In this document: piece after piece, positions 10,911 through 22,815 of the stretch
Position numbering within the stretch: the first letter of the stretch is position 1
How the letters are laid out: every line of letters begins with the position of its first letter
Assembly (NCBI RefSeq): GCF_000026185.1
Contig: NC_010694.1
Span: 992,001 to 1,056,000 of the forward strand
Origin: Erwinia tasmaniensis Et1/99
GTDB taxonomy: Bacteria; Pseudomonadota; Gammaproteobacteria; Enterobacterales; Enterobacteriaceae
DNA length: 64,000 bases
Direction: 5' to 3'
Program-made: the position numbers and the translations under genes
Notes under the pieces: generated by a model
Database searches by the model: none
Seen by the model: the letters and a program-made list of their open reading frames with translations, nothing else
Told to the model about the DNA's origin: nothing

Positions 10911-13322
10911 ATGGCGATGAAAAAGTTGCTCATAGCGTCGCTGCTGCTTAGCAGCGCTACCGTATACGGTGCAGATGGATTCGTAGTGAAGGACATTCAT
11001 TTCGATGGCCTGCAGCGAGTCGCCGTCGGTGCGGCATTGCTCAGTATGCCCGTCCGTGTCGGAGATACCGTCTCCGATGAAGATCTCAGTAACACGATAC
11101 GTGCACTGTTTGCGACCGGAAATTTTGAAGATGTTCAGGTATTGCGAGACGGCAACACGCTGATTGTACAGGTCAAAGAGCGCCCAACCATTGCCAGCAT
11201 CACTTTTTCCGGCAATAAAGCGGTGAAAGAGGACATGCTTAAGCAGAACCTTGAAGCCTCTGGCGTGCGCGTAGGTGAAGCGCTGGATCGCACCACCGTC
11301 AGCACAATCGAGAAGGGGTTGGAAGACTTCTACTATAGCGTCGGCAAATATAGCGCCAGCGTGAAAGCGGTCGTCACGCCACTGCCTCGTAACCGTGTTG
11401 ACCTGAAGCTGGTGTTTACCGAAGGTGTTTCTGCCAAAATTCAACAGATCAACGTGGTGGGTAATAAAGCGTTCAGTTCGGATGAGCTGATTTCACGCTT
11501 CCAACTGCGTGACGATGTGCCGTGGTGGAACGTCGTTGGCGATCGTAAATACCAGAAGCAGAAGCTGGCCGGTGACCTTGAAACCTTACGCAGTTTCTAT
11601 CTCGATCGCGGCTATGCGCGCTTTAACATCGATTCGACTCAGGTCAGCCTGACGCCGGATAAAAAAGGCATTTACATTACCGTTAACATTACCGAAGGCG
11701 AGCAGTATAAGCTTTCCGGCGTGGCGGTAAGCGGCAACCTGGCCGGGCACTCTGCTGAAATTGAAGGGCTGAGCAAAGTTAAGCCTGGCGAGCTGTACAA
11801 CGGCGCGAAAGTGACCCGCACGGAAGACGACATCAAAAAACTGCTCGGCCGTTATGGGTATGCCTACCCGCGCGTGCAGACCCAGACTGAAATTGATGAC
11901 GCCAACAAAACCGTTAAGCTGCATATCAACGTGGATGCGGGCAACCGCTACTATGTGCGTAAAGTTCGCTTTGAAGGCAACGATACCTCGAAAGATGCCG
12001 TTCTGCGCCGTGAAATGCGTCAGATGGAAGGTGCCTGGTTAGGCAGCGATCTGGTTGAGCAGGGCAAAGATCGTTTAAACCGCATTGGTTACTTTGAAAC
12101 GGTCGACACTGACACCGTGCGCGTGCCGGGATCTGCCGATCAGGTCGACGTGGTCTATAAAGTCAAAGAACGTAACACCGGTACGCTGAACTTTGGCGTG
12201 GGTTACGGCACCGAAAGCGGCGTCAGCTTCCAGGCGGGAATTACCCAAGAGAACTGGCTCGGTACCGGTAATACCGTTGGTATCAGCGGGACTAAAAACG
12301 ATTACCAGACCTATGCGGAATTCTCACTGACCGACCCTTACTTCACGGTTGATGGAGTCAGTCTCGGCGGGCGTCTGTTCTATAACAACTTTAAGGCCGA
12401 TGATGCCGACCTGTCAGACTATACCAATAAGAGTTATGGTCTTGACGGCACGCTGGGCTTCCCGGTCAATGAAAATAATACCCTGCGTGTGGGGTTAGGC
12501 TATGTACATAACAGCCTGTCAAATATGCAGCCGCAGGTGGCGATGTGGCGTTATCTGCGTTCTGTGGGGATGAATCCGTCACTTTCCAGTAATGAAGATT
12601 TCTCGACGGATGACTTCACATTTAACTATGGCTGGACGTATAACACCCTGGACCGTGGTTTCTTCCCTACGGCGGGTAACCGAACCAACCTGAACGGCAA
12701 GGTCACTATCCCTGGCTCGGACAATGCGTTCTATAAAGCAACGCTGGATACGCAGCAGTACGTGCCGCTGGATCAGGACCATTCCTGGGTGCTGTTAGGT
12801 CGTGGACGCGTAGGTTACGCTGATGGCCTGAGCGGTAAAGAGCTGCCGTTCTATGAAAACTTCTATGCCGGTGGCTCCAGCACCGTACGCGGTTTCCGTT
12901 CCAATACCATTGGTCCGAAAGCAGCCTACTACAACAACGGCTCTTCCAACTGTTCCGGTAGCGACGTCGCTAAAATTTGCAGCTCTGACGATGCGGTCGG
13001 CGGTAATGCAATGGCCGTTGCCAGCGCCGAGCTGATTACGCCAACGCCGTTCCTGAGTGAGAAGTATGCCAATTCGGTGCGCACCTCGCTATTTGTGGAT
13101 GCGGGCACGGTCTGGGATACGCACTGGGACGACACCGCAGCGACCCTTGGCGCAGGTGTTCCTGACTACAGCAAGCCGGGCAACATCCGTATGTCTGCGG
13201 GCCTGGCGTTGCAGTGGATGTCACCTCTTGGACCGCTGGTGTTCTCGTATGCCCAGCCGTTCAAAAAGTATGACGGAGATAAAGCCGAACAGTTCCAGTT
13301 TAACATTGGTAAAACTTGGTAA
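10911..13322 (+). CDS. bamA: Outer membrane protein assembly factor BamA
   Basis: Central subunit of the BAM complex that folds beta-barrel proteins into the outer membrane. The 803-residue precursor has a signal peptide [20 protein letters not shown] with cleavage before Ala21, five POTRA domains (about residues 22-420) and a C-terminal 16-strand barrel. The lid-lock motif VRGFRSN and the C-terminal FQFNIGKTW, ending in an aromatic residue, are visible. It is slightly shorter than the 810 residues of E. coli, with differences in extracellular loops, as expected for surface-exposed segments. Confidence 0.98.
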   Translation: MAMKKLLIASLLLSSATVYGADGFVVKDIHFDGLQRVAVGAALLSMPVRVGDTVSDEDLSNTIRALFATGNFEDVQVLRDGNTLIVQVKERPTIASITFSGNKAVKEDMLKQNLEASGVRVGEALDRTTVSTIEKGLEDFYYSVGKYSASVKAVVTPLPRNRVDLKLVFTEGVSAKIQQINVVGNKAFSSDELISRFQLRDDVPWWNVVGDRKYQKQKLAGDLETLRSFYLDRGYARFNIDSTQVSLTPDKKGIYITVNITEGEQYKLSGVAVSGNLAGHSAEIEGLSKVKPGELYNGAKVTRTEDDIKKLLGRYGYAYPRVQTQTEIDDANKTVKLHINVDAGNRYYVRKVRFEGNDTSKDAVLRREMRQMEGAWLGSDLVEQGKDRLNRIGYFETVDTDTVRVPGSADQVDVVYKVKERNTGTLNFGVGYGTESGVSFQAGITQENWLGTGNTVGISGTKNDYQTYAEFSLTDPYFTVDGVSLGGRLFYNNFKADDADLSDYTNKSYGLDGTLGFPVNENNTLRVGLGYVHNSLSNMQPQVAMWRYLRSVGMNPSLSSNEDFSTDDFTFNYGWTYNTLDRGFFPTAGNRTNLNGKVTIPGSDNAFYKATLDTQQYVPLDQDHSWVLLGRGRVGYADGLSGKELPFYENFYAGGSSTVRGFRSNTIGPKAAYYNNGSSNCSGSDVAKICSSDDAVGGNAMAVASAELITPTPFLSEKYANSVRTSLFVDAGTVWDTHWDDTAATLGAGVPDYSKPGNIRMSAGLALQWMSPLGPLVFSYAQPFKKYDGDKAEQFQFNIGKTW

Positions 13323-13370
13323 TTTGGCACCGCAAGGAAGCGAAGTAACATAACAGAGTATCGCGCCGTC

Positions 13371-13398
13371 TATCGTAGCCTCAGTACTGGCTACGATA
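13371..13398 (+). repeat. 10-bp inverted repeat between bamA and skp
   Basis: TATCGTAGCC and GGCTACGATA form a perfect 10-bp stem with an 8-nt loop. No T-run follows (the next bases are ACGCGC), so it is not a standard terminator. It may act in mRNA processing or stability, or as a partial terminator between bamA and skp. Confidence 0.55.
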
Positions 13399-13449
13399 AC
13401 GCGCAACACATGTGTCCGTGACACAAACGTTGATGGTAAGGAGTTTATA

Positions 13450-13947
13450 GTGAAAAAGTTGTTGTGTGCCGCAGGTCTGAGTCTTGCACTGGCGGTTTCC
13501 GCTGGCGCTCAGGCTGCTGATAAAATTGCAGTGGTGAACGTTTCCAGCATTTTCCAACAGTTACCAGCGCGTGCGACCGTCGCGAAACAGCTGGAAAACG
13601 AATTCAAGGGCCGTGCTACCGAGCTTCAGGGCATGGAGCGCGATCTGCAAACCAAAATGCAGCGCTTGCAGCGTGACGCCTCAACCATGAAGGCCAGCGA
13701 TCGCAGCCGCATGGAAAAAGACGTGATGACACAGCGTGAGGCTTTCTCTACCAAAGCTCAGGCCTTTGAGCAGGACAATCGTCGTCGCCAGATGGAAGAG
13801 CGTAATAAAATCCTGAGCCGTATTCAGGATGCCGTACAGAAAGTTGCCGACAGCGAAGGCTACGACGTTGTTATCGATCAGAATGCGGTAGCCTACGTTG
13901 CTAAATCTAAAGACATCACTGCTGATGTTCTGAAACAGGTTAAATAA
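13450..13947 (+). CDS. skp: Periplasmic chaperone Skp (OmpH)
   Basis: Trimeric jellyfish-shaped chaperone that holds unfolded outer-membrane proteins in the periplasm before delivery to BamA. The 165-residue precursor has a signal peptide ending GAQA, with cleavage before Ala-Asp at about residue 23. The mature part is rich in Lys, Gln and Arg heptads forming the long coiled-coil tentacles (about residues 45-135). A TAAGGAG ribosome binding site precedes the ATG. lpxD follows after 3 bp. Confidence 0.97.
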   Translation: MKKLLCAAGLSLALAVSAGAQAADKIAVVNVSSIFQQLPARATVAKQLENEFKGRATELQGMERDLQTKMQRLQRDASTMKASDRSRMEKDVMTQREAFSTKAQAFEQDNRRRQMEERNKILSRIQDAVQKVADSEGYDVVIDQNAVAYVAKSKDITADVLKQVK

Positions 13948-13950
13948 GTC

Positions 13951-14967
13951 ATGTCTTCAATTCGACTGGCTGATTTAGCCCAGCAGTTGGATGCAGAATT
14001 GCACGGAGATGGCGATATTGCCATCTCCGGCATTGCTTCTATGCAATCCGCCCAACCCGGTCAGATAACCTTTCTTTCGAACAGCCGCTACCGCGAGCAG
14101 CTCGCAGCCTGCCAGGCTTCAGCCGTGGTGCTGACGGAAGCGGATCTGGAATTTTTCCCTGGCGCTGCGCTGGTGGTTAAAAACCCTTATCTCACCTATG
14201 CCCGCATGGCGCAGCTGCTGGACAGCACGCCGCAGCCAGCGACAGACATCGCCCCAAGTGCCGTAATTGATGCCACCGCGCGCCTGGGCAACAACATCTC
14301 GATTGGCGCTAACGCGGTGATCGAATCCGACGTGGTGCTCGGCGATAACGTGGTTATCGGCCCCGGCTGCTTCGTCGGCAAAAAGACCCAAATCGGTGCT
14401 GGCAGCCGTCTTTGGGCTAACGTTTCCGTCTATCATGAAGTACAAATTGGTCGCGATTGCCTGATCCAATCGGGTACGGTGATTGGCGCTGACGGCTTTG
14501 GTTACGCCAACGATCGGGGTAATTGGGTGAAAATCCCGCAGCTGGGTACGGTGATTATTGGCGATCGCGTCGAAATTGGTGCCTGTACTACTATCGATCG
14601 CGGTGCACTTGATAACACCCAAATCGGTAATGGTGTTATCATAGATAACCAGTGCCAGATTGCACACAATGTGGTGATTGGCGACAATACCGCAGTTGCG
14701 GGTGGCGTTATCATGGCTGGAAGCCTCAAAATTGGCCGCTATTGTATGATTGGTGGTGCCAGCGTGATAAACGGTCATATGGAAATTTGTGACAAAGTGA
14801 CCGTCACCGGGATGGGAATGGTGATGCGGCCGATTACCGAACCAGGAGTTTACTCCTCCGGGATCCCGCTACAGCCCAACAAAGCCTGGCGCAAAACTGC
14901 GGCACTGGTGATGCACATTGATGAAATAAGCAAACGCTTAAAAAACATCGAGCGCAAAGTCACTTAA
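13951..14967 (+). CDS. lpxD: UDP-3-O-(3-hydroxymyristoyl)glucosamine N-acyltransferase
   Basis: Adds the second hydroxyacyl chain in lipid A synthesis, from acyl-ACP. It is 338 residues, with an N-terminal uridine-binding domain (about 1-100) followed by a left-handed beta helix of hexapeptide repeats such as [13 protein letters not shown], and the catalytic-His segment [12 protein letters not shown]. It lies in the usual lpxD-fabZ-lpxA-lpxB cluster. Confidence 0.98.
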   Translation: MSSIRLADLAQQLDAELHGDGDIAISGIASMQSAQPGQITFLSNSRYREQLAACQASAVVLTEADLEFFPGAALVVKNPYLTYARMAQLLDSTPQPATDIAPSAVIDATARLGNNISIGANAVIESDVVLGDNVVIGPGCFVGKKTQIGAGSRLWANVSVYHEVQIGRDCLIQSGTVIGADGFGYANDRGNWVKIPQLGTVIIGDRVEIGACTTIDRGALDNTQIGNGVIIDNQCQIAHNVVIGDNTAVAGGVIMAGSLKIGRYCMIGGASVINGHMEICDKVTVTGMGMVMRPITEPGVYSSGIPLQPNKAWRKTAALVMHIDEISKRLKNIERKVT

Positions 14968-15053
14968 GACTAAGCGAGCATGCACCAATGCTGCCCGGCT
15001 TTCATAAATAAAACATGCGAAGCAGGGAAAGCATGGCGCACAGAAATGATTCG

Positions 15054-15088
15054 CGGCCTGCGGACGATCGACAGATTGTTGCAGGCCG
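15054..15088 (+). repeat. Inverted repeat in the lpxD-fabZ gap
   Basis: CGGCCTGC at 15054-15061 pairs perfectly with GCAGGCCG at 15081-15088 around a 19-nt loop, followed by TGTTATTG. The 163-bp gap between lpxD and fabZ is larger than its neighbours' gaps. It could be a weak attenuator, but there is no strong T-run. Confidence 0.4.
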
Positions 15089-15130
15089 TGTTATTGATGC
15101 CATCTGATTTTTTAGGACAGGAAGAGTATT

Positions 15131-15586
15131 TTGACTACTGAAACTCATACTCTGAAGATTGAAGAGATTATTGAACTTTTACCGCATCGTTACCCGTTTT
15201 TACTGGTCGATAGGGTTCTTGAGTTTGAAGAAAGCAAGTATCTGCGTGCGGTTAAAAACGTCTCGGTCAACGAACCGTTTTTCCAGGGACATTTCCCTGG
15301 TAAGCCGATTTTCCCAGGCGTGCTGATACTGGAAGCGATGGCCCAGGCCACCGGAATTCTGGCCTTTAAGAGCGTGGGTAAACTGGAGCCGGGCGAGCTG
15401 TATTATTTTGCGGGTATCGACGAAGCGCGCTTCAAGCGCCCGGTAGTACCTGGCGATCAGATGATCATGGAAGTCACCTTCGAAAAAACCCGCCGTGGGT
15501 TGACGCGCTTTAAGGGCGTGGCGACCGTTGACGGTAAAATTGTCTGCGAAGCGACGATGATGTGTGCCCGCAGCCGGGAGGCTTAA
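15131..15586 (+). CDS. fabZ: 3-hydroxyacyl-ACP dehydratase FabZ
   Basis: Dehydrates beta-hydroxyacyl-ACP in fatty-acid elongation and competes with lipid A synthesis for hydroxymyristoyl-ACP, which explains its place between lpxD and lpxA. It starts at a TTG, as in E. coli, giving [13 protein letters not shown] after an AGGAAGAG ribosome binding site. The length of 151 is typical. The catalytic H54 in [14 protein letters not shown] and E68 in LILEAMAQ are at the canonical positions. Confidence 0.98.
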   Translation: MTTETHTLKIEEIIELLPHRYPFLLVDRVLEFEESKYLRAVKNVSVNEPFFQGHFPGKPIFPGVLILEAMAQATGILAFKSVGKLEPGELYYFAGIDEARFKRPVVPGDQMIMEVTFEKTRRGLTRFKGVATVDGKIVCEATMMCARSREA

Positions 15587-15589
15587 TTC

Positions 15590-16378
15590 GTGATTGATAG
15601 TACCGCCGTTATCCACCCCACTTCAATTGTCGAAGACGGTGCAGTCATTGGTGCAGGCGTCCAGATTGGTCCGTTTTGCGTGATTGGCGCGAACGTTTCC
15701 ATTGGCGAAGGCACGACGCTGAAATCGCACATCGTGGTGAATGGTCACACCCGTATCGGTAAAGACAATACTGTTTACCAGTTTGCTTCGATCGGTGAGG
15801 CGAATCAGGATCTGAAATACGCGGGGGAACCCACGCGTGTCGAAATCGGTGACCGTAACCGTATTCGTGAAAGCGTCACCATTCATCGTGGCACGGTACA
15901 ATCGGACGGGGTAACCCGAGTTGGCGATGACAATCTGCTGATGGTGAATGCACACGTTGCCCATGACTGCGTCGTCGGTAACCACTGCATTTTGGCCAAC
16001 AACGCGACGCTGGCGGGGCATGTTATCGTTGATGATTATGCGATCATTGGCGGTATGACGGCGGTGCACCAGTTCTGTACTATTGGTGCGCATGTGATGG
16101 TTGGCGGCTGTTCTGGCGTTGCGCAGGACGTACCGCCGTACGTCATTGCCCAGGGCAACCACGCCACGCCTTTTGGCATCAATCTTATAGGCCTGCAACG
16201 CCGCGGCTTCAGCAAAGAGGCGCTGCACGCTATCCGTGCCGCGTACAAACTGCTTTACCGTAGCGGTAAGACGCTTGATGAAGTTAAACCGGAGATCGCC
16301 GACATCGCACAAGCGCATCCGGAAGTTCAGCCGTTTTACGATTTCTTCGCTCGCTCTACAAGGGGTTTAATTCGTTAA
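15590..16378 (+). CDS. lpxA: UDP-N-acetylglucosamine O-acyltransferase
   Basis: First step of lipid A synthesis: transfers 3-hydroxymyristate from ACP to UDP-GlcNAc. It starts at a GTG 3 bp after fabZ, with GGGAGG as ribosome binding site inside the fabZ end. The 262 residues are hexapeptide repeats of a left-handed beta helix, then a helical C-terminal domain. The catalytic H125 sits in NAHVAHDC with H122 nearby. Confidence 0.98.
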   Translation: MIDSTAVIHPTSIVEDGAVIGAGVQIGPFCVIGANVSIGEGTTLKSHIVVNGHTRIGKDNTVYQFASIGEANQDLKYAGEPTRVEIGDRNRIRESVTIHRGTVQSDGVTRVGDDNLLMVNAHVAHDCVVGNHCILANNATLAGHVIVDDYAIIGGMTAVHQFCTIGAHVMVGGCSGVAQDVPPYVIAQGNHATPFGINLIGLQRRGFSKEALHAIRAAYKLLYRSGKTLDEVKPEIADIAQAHPEVQPFYDFFARSTRGLIR

Positions 16379-16381
16379 CCC

Positions 16382-17527
16382 ATGCCAAAGCATCCCTTAA
16401 CGATTGCCCTTGTCGCCGGAGAAACTTCCGGCGATATTCTTGGTGCCGGTCTTATCCGCGCATTGAAAGAGAAACATCCTGACGCCCGTTTTGTTGGCGT
16501 AGCCGGGCCGCTGATGCAGTCCGAAGGGTGTGAAGCCTGGTATGAGATGGAAGAGCTGGCGGTCATGGGCATCGTTGAGGTGCTGGGCCGTCTGCGCCGT
16601 CTGCTTCATATCCGCCGCGATCTCACCCGCCGCTTTACCGCTTTGAAGCCCGATGTCTTTGTTGGCATTGATGCGCCTGATTTCAACATTACCCTGGAAG
16701 GGCGGCTGAAGCAGCAGGGCATCCGCACTATTCATTACGTCAGCCCTTCGGTTTGGGCCTGGCGTCAAAAACGCGTGTTTAAAATTGGCCGAGCTACCGA
16801 CCTGGTGCTGGCATTTTTACCGTTTGAAAAAGCGTTTTACGACCGTTTTAACGTGCCGTGTCGCTTTATTGGTCATACTATGGCAGACGCAATGCCGATC
16901 GTGCCCGATAAGCAGGCCGCGCGCCGTGAGTTGGGCATTGCGCCACAGGCTCTGTGCCTGGCGCTGCTGCCCGGCAGCCGCAGCGCCGAAGTCGAGATGC
17001 TAAGCGCCGATTTTCTCAAAACGGCGATGCTGCTGCGGGAAAAATATCCGCAGCTGGAAATCGTCGTACCGCTGGTCAATCCGCGCCGCCGCGCGCAGTT
17101 TGAAGCGATTAAAGCCGAGGTGGCGGCGGATTTGCCGATGCACCTGCTGGACGGCAAAGGCCGTGAGGCGATGCTGGCAAGCGATGCTGCCCTGCTGGCC
17201 TCCGGCACGGCCGCGCTGGAGTGTATGCTGGCAAAATGCCCGATGGTGGTCGGCTACCGTATGAAACCCTTCACGTTTTGGCTGGCAAAACGGCTGGTGA
17301 AAACGGATTATGTTTCACTGCCCAATCTGCTGGCGGGCCGTGAGCTGGTGCCGGAGCTGTTGCAGGATGAATGCCAACCGCAGCGGCTGGCGGCCGCGTT
17401 AGAGCCGCTGCTCGCCCAGGGGGAAACTCGTGATACGCTATTGGCCACCTTTGCCGAGCTGCATCATCAAATCCGCTGGAACGCCGATGAGCAGGCGGCA
17501 GCGGCGGTACTGGAGCTGTGTCGATGA
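16382..17527 (+). CDS. lpxB: Lipid A disaccharide synthase
   Basis: GT19 glycosyltransferase that joins UDP-diacylglucosamine and lipid X to form the lipid A disaccharide at the inner membrane. It is 381 residues, one fewer than E. coli. It shows the N-terminal [13 protein letters not shown], the IDAPDFN segment and [13 protein letters not shown]. It overlaps the start of rnhB by 4 bases (ATGA), suggesting translational coupling. Confidence 0.98.
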   Translation: MPKHPLTIALVAGETSGDILGAGLIRALKEKHPDARFVGVAGPLMQSEGCEAWYEMEELAVMGIVEVLGRLRRLLHIRRDLTRRFTALKPDVFVGIDAPDFNITLEGRLKQQGIRTIHYVSPSVWAWRQKRVFKIGRATDLVLAFLPFEKAFYDRFNVPCRFIGHTMADAMPIVPDKQAARRELGIAPQALCLALLPGSRSAEVEMLSADFLKTAMLLREKYPQLEIVVPLVNPRRRAQFEAIKAEVAADLPMHLLDGKGREAMLASDAALLASGTAALECMLAKCPMVVGYRMKPFTFWLAKRLVKTDYVSLPNLLAGRELVPELLQDECQPQRLAAALEPLLAQGETRDTLLATFAELHHQIRWNADEQAAAAVLELCR

Positions 17528-18147
17528 ACGAATTTATCTATCCTGAAGCCCGGCTGATTGCCGGGGTAGATGAAGTGGGCCGTGGCCCGCTGGTCGGCGC
17601 GGTGGTGACCGCTGCGGTGATCCTCGATCCTTCCCGACCGATTGTCGGGCTGGGGGATTCAAAAAAACTGTCTGAAAAGCGCCGGCTGGCGCTGTATGAC
17701 GAGATCAAAGATAAAGCATTGAGCTGGAGCCTGGGGCGCGCAGAGCCGGAAGAAATTGACCAGCTTAATATCCTGCACGCCACCATGCTGGCGATGCAGC
17801 GCGCGGTTGCCGGACTGCATCTGTCGCCGGATTTTGTGCTGATTGACGGCAATCGCTGTCCGGCACTGGCTATGCCGAGCCGCGCGGTGGTAAAAGGGGA
17901 CAGCCTGGTGCCAGAGATTAGCGCCGCCTCTATCCTCGCTAAAGTCACGCGCGACCGTGAAATGTGCGAACTGGATCTGCAGTACCCGCAGTATGGCTTT
18001 GCCCGGCATAAAGGCTATCCGACGGCTGTGCATGTGGAAAAACTGGCCCAGTTTGGCGCAACGCCGCAGCACCGCCGCAGCTTTGCCCCGGTACGCAACG
18101 CGTTGCTGGATGCCGAACTGGCCGCTGCGGTTGCCCGCACGCTATAA
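17524..18147 (+). CDS. rnhB: Ribonuclease HII
   Basis: Cleaves the RNA strand of hybrids and starts removal of ribonucleotides misincorporated in DNA. From the ATG overlapping the lpxB stop, the protein has 207 residues starting [21 protein letters not shown]. The active-site Asp16 and Glu17 are in [13 protein letters not shown], and the later Asp lies in VLIDGN. A GTG six bases upstream is also in frame but less likely. It is followed by dnaE after 30 bp. Confidence 0.97.
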   Translation: MNEFIYPEARLIAGVDEVGRGPLVGAVVTAAVILDPSRPIVGLGDSKKLSEKRRLALYDEIKDKALSWSLGRAEPEEIDQLNILHATMLAMQRAVAGLHLSPDFVLIDGNRCPALAMPSRAVVKGDSLVPEISAASILAKVTRDREMCELDLQYPQYGFARHKGYPTAVHVEKLAQFGATPQHRRSFAPVRNALLDAELAAAVARTL

Positions 18148-18177
18148 TTCTCCTCCTTGGCGTTAACAGGAACACAG

Positions 18178-21100
18178 ATGGCCGAACCTCGTTTTATTCA
18201 TTTACGCGTCCACAGCGACTATTCCATGATCGATGGGCTGGCGAAAACGGCCCCGCTGGTGAAATACGCGGCAAAAATGGGTATGCCGGCCATCGGCATT
18301 ACGGATTTCACCAACCTGTGCGGGCTGGTGAAGTTTTACGGAACGGCCCACGGTCAGGGCATGAAGCCGATTATCGGTGCGGATTTCAACGTCAATAGTG
18401 AAGCGATGGGCGATGAGCTGACGCAAATCACCGTGCTGGCCGCCGATAACCAGGGCTATCAAAACCTGACGCTGTTGATCTCACGCGCCTACCAGCGTGG
18501 CTACGGGCCGGCGGGGCCGACCATCGATCGTGACTGGCTGGCCGAGCATCAGCAGGGCCTGATCCTGCTCTCAGGCGGTCGTCGTGGCGATGTCGGCAAA
18601 ATGCTGCTGCGCGGTAACCATGTCCAGGTTAACGAGTGCCTGAATTTCTATCAGCAACATTTTCCCGATCGCTACTATCTTGAACTCATCCGCACCGGAC
18701 GCCCCGACGAAGAGACGTATCTGCACGCGGCGGTTGAACTGGCGGTGGCGCAGAGCGTGCCCGTTGTCGCCACCAACGAGGTCTGTTTCCTGGCTGAATC
18801 AGACTTTGATGCCCATGAGATCCGTGTAGCGATCCATGATGGCTTCACCCTTGACGATCCCAAACGTCCGCGTGAATACAGCCCGCAGCAGTATCTGCGC
18901 AGCGAGGAGGAGATGTGCGAGCTGTTCTCGGACATTCCTGAAGCGCTGGAAAACAGCGTTGAGATTGCGCGGCGCTGCAACGTCACGATACGTCTTGGCG
19001 AATATTTCCTGCCGCAGTTCCCCACCGGCGAGATGACCACGGAAGATTTCCTCGTGGTGAAATCGAAACAGGGCCTGGAAGAGCGTCTTACGTTCCTGTT
19101 CCCGGATGAAAAAATACGTGCCGAGCGCCGTCCAGCCTATGATGAACGTCTGGATATTGAGCTGAACGTAATCAATCAGATGGGCTTTCCCGGCTACTTC
19201 CTGATTGTGATGGAGTTCATCCAGTGGTCGAAGGATAATGATGTGCCGGTCGGGCCTGGGCGCGGTTCGGGTGCCGGTTCGCTGGTGGCCTATGCGCTGA
19301 AGATCACCGACCTCGATCCGCTGGAGTTTGATCTACTGTTTGAACGTTTCCTCAACCCGGAACGTGTTTCAATGCCCGACTTTGACGTCGACTTCTGCAT
19401 GGAAAAACGTGACCTGGTGATTGAGCACGTTGCGGAAATGTATGGTCGTCAGGCCGTCTCTCAGATTATCACTTTTGGTACTATGGCGGCGAAAGCGGTG
19501 ATCCGTGACGTCGGGCGCGTGCTGGGGCATCCATACGGGTTTGTTGACCGCATCTCCAAGCTGGTGCCGCCCGATCCGGGTATGACGCTGGAAAAAGCCT
19601 TTGCGGCTGAACCGCAGCTGCCGGAAATTTACGAGGCGGACGAAGAGGTTAAGGCGCTGATCGATATGGCGCGTAAGCTGGAAGGCGTCACGCGTAACGC
19701 CGGTAAACATGCCGGGGGCGTGGTGATTGCACCCACGCAGATCACTGATTTTGCCCCGCTGTACTGCGATGAGCACGGCAACCACCCGGTTACCCAGTTC
19801 GATAAGAACGATGTCGAGTATGCCGGGCTGGTGAAGTTCGACTTCCTGGGCCTGCGCACGCTGACCATCATCGACTGGGCGCTGGCGATGATTAACGCCC
19901 GCCGAGCAAAAAGCGGTGAGGCGCCGATCGATATCGCGGCGATCCCGCTTGAAGATAAAAAAAGTTTCGATATGCTGCAACGCTCGGAGACCACTGCGGT
20001 ATTCCAGCTTGAATCGCGCGGCATGAAGGATTTGATCAAGCGCCTGAAGCCTGACTGTTTTGAGGATATGATCGCGCTGGTGGCCCTGTTCCGTCCGGGG
20101 CCGTTACAGTCCGGCATGGTTGATAACTTTATTGACCGTAAGCACGGGCGCGAAGCGATATCCTACCCGGATATTCAGTGGCAGCATGAGTCGCTGAAGC
20201 CGGTGCTGGAGCCGACCTACGGTATTATCCTGTATCAGGAGCAGGTGATGCAGATAGCCCAGGTCCTGGCCGGCTACAGCCTGGGCGGGGCGGACATGCT
20301 GCGCCGCGCGATGGGTAAAAAGAATCCGGAAGAGATGGCCAAGCAGCGTGGCGGCTTTGAGGACGGGGCGAAAGCGCGCGGCATAGACGGCGAGCTGGCG
20401 ATTAAGATTTTCGACCTGGTAGAGAAGTTCGCCGGCTACGGCTTTAACAAGTCGCACTCTGCCGCCTATGCGCTGGTTTCCTATCAGACGCTGTGGCTGA
20501 AAGCGCATTACCCGGCCGAGTTTATGGCGGCGGTGATGACCGCCGATATGGACAACACCGAAAAGGTGGTTGGCCTGGTGGATGAGTGCTGGCGCATGGG
20601 CCTGAAGGTGCTGCCGCCGGATATCAATTCCGGCTTGTATCAGTTCCATGTGAATGACGAAGGCGAAATTGTTTACGGCATCGGTGCGATCAAAGGGGTC
20701 GGTGAAGGCCCGATCGAAGCGATAATTGAGGCGCGCAACGAGGGCGGTTATTTCCGCGAGCTGTTTGACCTTTGCGCCCGTACCGATACCAAAAAAATGA
20801 ACCGCCGGATGCTGGAAAAGCTGATTATGTCCGGTGCGTTTGATCGTTTAGGCCCGCATCGTGCTGCCCTAATGAGCGCGCTGCCGGATGCGTTAAAAGC
20901 CGCCGACCAGCACGCTAAGGCCGAGGCGATTGGTCAGGTCGATATGTTTGGCGTGCTGGCTGAAGCCCCGGAGCAGGTGGAACAGTCATATTCCGACGTG
21001 AAGCCGTGGCCGGAACAAATTCAGCTGGATGGTGAAAGGGAAACCCTGGGGCTTTACTTAACCGGTCACCCGATCAACCAGTATCTGAAAGAAATTGAGC

Positions 21101-21660
21101 GTTATGTCGGTGGACAGCGCCTGAAAGACATGCACCCGACCGAGCGTGGTAAAATGACTACCGCAGCCGGTCTGGTGGTGGCGGCCCGTGTGATGGTAAC
21201 TAAACGCGGTAACCGTATTGGCATCTGCACGCTGGATGACCGTTCTGGTCGTCTGGAGGTGATGTTATTTACAGATGCGTTAGACAAGTTCCAGCATATG
21301 CTGGAGAAAGACCGTATCCTGATCGTCAGTGGGCAGGTCAGCTTCGATGACTTCAACGGCGGGCTAAAAATGATGGCCCGCGATATGATAGACATCGATG
21401 AAGCACGCGAAAAATATGCGCGCGGGCTTGCTATCTCGCTGACGGACAGGCAAATTGATGGCCAGCTTTTAAACCGTCTCCGTCAATCCCTTGAACCTTA
21501 TCGTTCGGGGACAATTCCGGTACATCTCTACTATCAGAGAGAGGATGCGCGCGCCAGGTTGCGCTTTGGTGCAACCTGGCGCGTGTCGCCGAGCGATCGT
21601 TTGTTAAACGATCTGCGGTCGTTGATAGGATCGGAGCAGGTGGAACTGGAGTTTGACTAA
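18178..21660 (+). CDS. dnaE: DNA polymerase III alpha subunit
   Basis: Catalytic polymerase of the replisome. From the ATG at 18178 it is 1160 residues, identical in length to E. coli. It has an N-terminal PHP domain beginning [19 protein letters not shown], the catalytic Asp401 and Asp403 in MPDFDVDFC, and the palm/fingers blocks [16 protein letters not shown] and [15 protein letters not shown] [13 protein letters not shown]. An OB fold lies near residues 990-1080. The internal beta-clamp motif is QVDMF at residues 920-924. An in-frame start 21 bases upstream is not supported by family alignment. Confidence 0.99.
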   Translation: MAEPRFIHLRVHSDYSMIDGLAKTAPLVKYAAKMGMPAIGITDFTNLCGLVKFYGTAHGQGMKPIIGADFNVNSEAMGDELTQITVLAADNQGYQNLTLLISRAYQRGYGPAGPTIDRDWLAEHQQGLILLSGGRRGDVGKMLLRGNHVQVNECLNFYQQHFPDRYYLELIRTGRPDEETYLHAAVELAVAQSVPVVATNEVCFLAESDFDAHEIRVAIHDGFTLDDPKRPREYSPQQYLRSEEEMCELFSDIPEALENSVEIARRCNVTIRLGEYFLPQFPTGEMTTEDFLVVKSKQGLEERLTFLFPDEKIRAERRPAYDERLDIELNVINQMGFPGYFLIVMEFIQWSKDNDVPVGPGRGSGAGSLVAYALKITDLDPLEFDLLFERFLNPERVSMPDFDVDFCMEKRDLVIEHVAEMYGRQAVSQIITFGTMAAKAVIRDVGRVLGHPYGFVDRISKLVPPDPGMTLEKAFAAEPQLPEIYEADEEVKALIDMARKLEGVTRNAGKHAGGVVIAPTQITDFAPLYCDEHGNHPVTQFDKNDVEYAGLVKFDFLGLRTLTIIDWALAMINARRAKSGEAPIDIAAIPLEDKKSFDMLQRSETTAVFQLESRGMKDLIKRLKPDCFEDMIALVALFRPGPLQSGMVDNFIDRKHGREAISYPDIQWQHESLKPVLEPTYGIILYQEQVMQIAQVLAGYSLGGADMLRRAMGKKNPEEMAKQRGGFEDGAKARGIDGELAIKIFDLVEKFAGYGFNKSHSAAYALVSYQTLWLKAHYPAEFMAAVMTADMDNTEKVVGLVDECWRMGLKVLPPDINSGLYQFHVNDEGEIVYGIGAIKGVGEGPIEAIIEARNEGGYFRELFDLCARTDTKKMNRRMLEKLIMSGAFDRLGPHRAALMSALPDALKAADQHAKAEAIGQVDMFGVLAEAPEQVEQSYSDVKPWPEQIQLDGERETLGLYLTGHPINQYLKEIERYVGGQRLKDMHPTERGKMTTAAGLVVAARVMVTKRGNRIGICTLDDRSGRLEVMLFTDALDKFQHMLEKDRILIVSGQVSFDDFNGGLKMMARDMIDIDEAREKYARGLAISLTDRQIDGQLLNRLRQSLEPYRSGTIPVHLYYQREDARARLRFGATWRVSPSDRLLNDLRSLIGSEQVELEFD

Positions 21661-21672
21661 AACAGGATTATT

Positions 21673-22632
21673 ATGAGTCTTAATTACCTGGATTTCGAAC
21701 AGCCAATCGCAGAGCTTGAAGCGAAAATTGATTCGCTTAAGTCGGTTGGCCGTCAGGATGAAAAACTGGATATTAATCTGGATGAAGAAGTTCAGCGTCT
21801 GCGCGATAAAAGCGTTGAGCTGACGCGTAAAATCTTCTCCGATTTAGGGGCCTGGCAGATCGCGCAGTTGGCGCGTCATCCGCTGCGCCCGTACACGCTG
21901 GACTACGTGCGTAACGTGTTCACCGACTTCGACGAGCTGGCTGGCGACCGCGCCTATGCCGATGATAAAGCTATCGTTGGCGGCATTGCGCGTCTGGAAG
22001 ATCGTCCGGTAATGATTATCGGGCACCAGAAAGGACGTGAAACCAAAGAGAAGATCCGTCGCAACTTTGGTATGCCGGCGCCGGAAGGCTACCGTAAGGC
22101 ACTGCGTCTGATGGAGATGGCCGAGCGCTTCAACATGCCGATTATCACCTTCATCGACACGCCGGGTGCTTATCCTGGGGTAGGTGCAGAGGAACGTGGT
22201 CAGTCAGAAGCTATCGCACGCAATCTGCGTGAGATGTCCGGACTGAAAGTCCCGGTGATCTGTACCGTTATCGGTGAAGGCGGTTCCGGTGGAGCGCTGG
22301 CGATTGGTGTGGGTGACAAGGTCAATATGTTGCAGTACAGCACCTACTCGGTCATTTCACCGGAAGGCTGCGCTTCTATTCTGTGGAAAAGCGCAGATAA
22401 AGCGCCGCTGGCGGCTGAAGCGATGGGCATCATCGCCCCGCGTCTGAAGGAGCTGAAGCTGATTGATAGCGTGATCCCGGAGCCATTGGGTGGCGCGCAT
22501 CGCGATCCGCTGGCGATTGGTGCCTCGCTGAAAGCGCAGCTGTTGGCCGATCTGGCCGATCTCGATACGCTGACCAAAGCAGAACTGTTGGACCGCCGCT
22601 ATCAGCGTCTGATGAGCTACGGCTACGCCTGA
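21673..22632 (+). CDS. accA: Acetyl-CoA carboxylase carboxyltransferase subunit alpha
   Basis: With AccD it transfers the carboxyl group from biotin to acetyl-CoA to give malonyl-CoA, the committed step of fatty-acid synthesis. The 319 residues begin [20 protein letters not shown]. The crotonase-fold motifs [19 protein letters not shown] and [14 protein letters not shown] bind acetyl-CoA. It starts 12 bp after dnaE and is followed by a long hairpin terminator, closing the uppS-to-accA series. Confidence 0.98.
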   Translation: MSLNYLDFEQPIAELEAKIDSLKSVGRQDEKLDINLDEEVQRLRDKSVELTRKIFSDLGAWQIAQLARHPLRPYTLDYVRNVFTDFDELAGDRAYADDKAIVGGIARLEDRPVMIIGHQKGRETKEKIRRNFGMPAPEGYRKALRLMEMAERFNMPIITFIDTPGAYPGVGAEERGQSEAIARNLREMSGLKVPVICTVIGEGGSGGALAIGVGDKVNMLQYSTYSVISPEGCASILWKSADKAPLAAEAMGIIAPRLKELKLIDSVIPEPLGGAHRDPLAIGASLKAQLLADLADLDTLTKAELLDRRYQRLMSYGYA

Positions 22633-22651
22633 TAGCTCGATTCTGCTTATA

Positions 22652-22733
22652 AAGGGCCAGACGGTGAATTGAACTGTAAACGTCGGATTTCGATCTGATG
22701 TTTTTCAGTGCAGTTCGCCGTCTGGCTCTTTTT
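22652..22733 (+). terminator. Long-stem terminator after accA
   Basis: A segment starting AGGGCCAGACGG pairs with one ending CCGTCTGGCTCTTTTTG; the stem is over 20 bp with a few G-U pairs and bulges and is followed by TTTTT. It ends the accA transcript ahead of the lysine decarboxylase gene. Confidence 0.8.
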
Positions 22734-22815
22734 GTTTCTGTATTCTGCCGCCCGGCCCCCTTATTTTGCCGCCAGACGCCGTGCGTGGAACAGGCAAAAC
22801 GATCAGGAGAACGTC

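Noticed and set aside
14119..14778. Long antisense frame over lpxD
   Set aside because: Repetitive content mirrors the hexapeptide repeats of lpxD in the other direction; it has no independent support.
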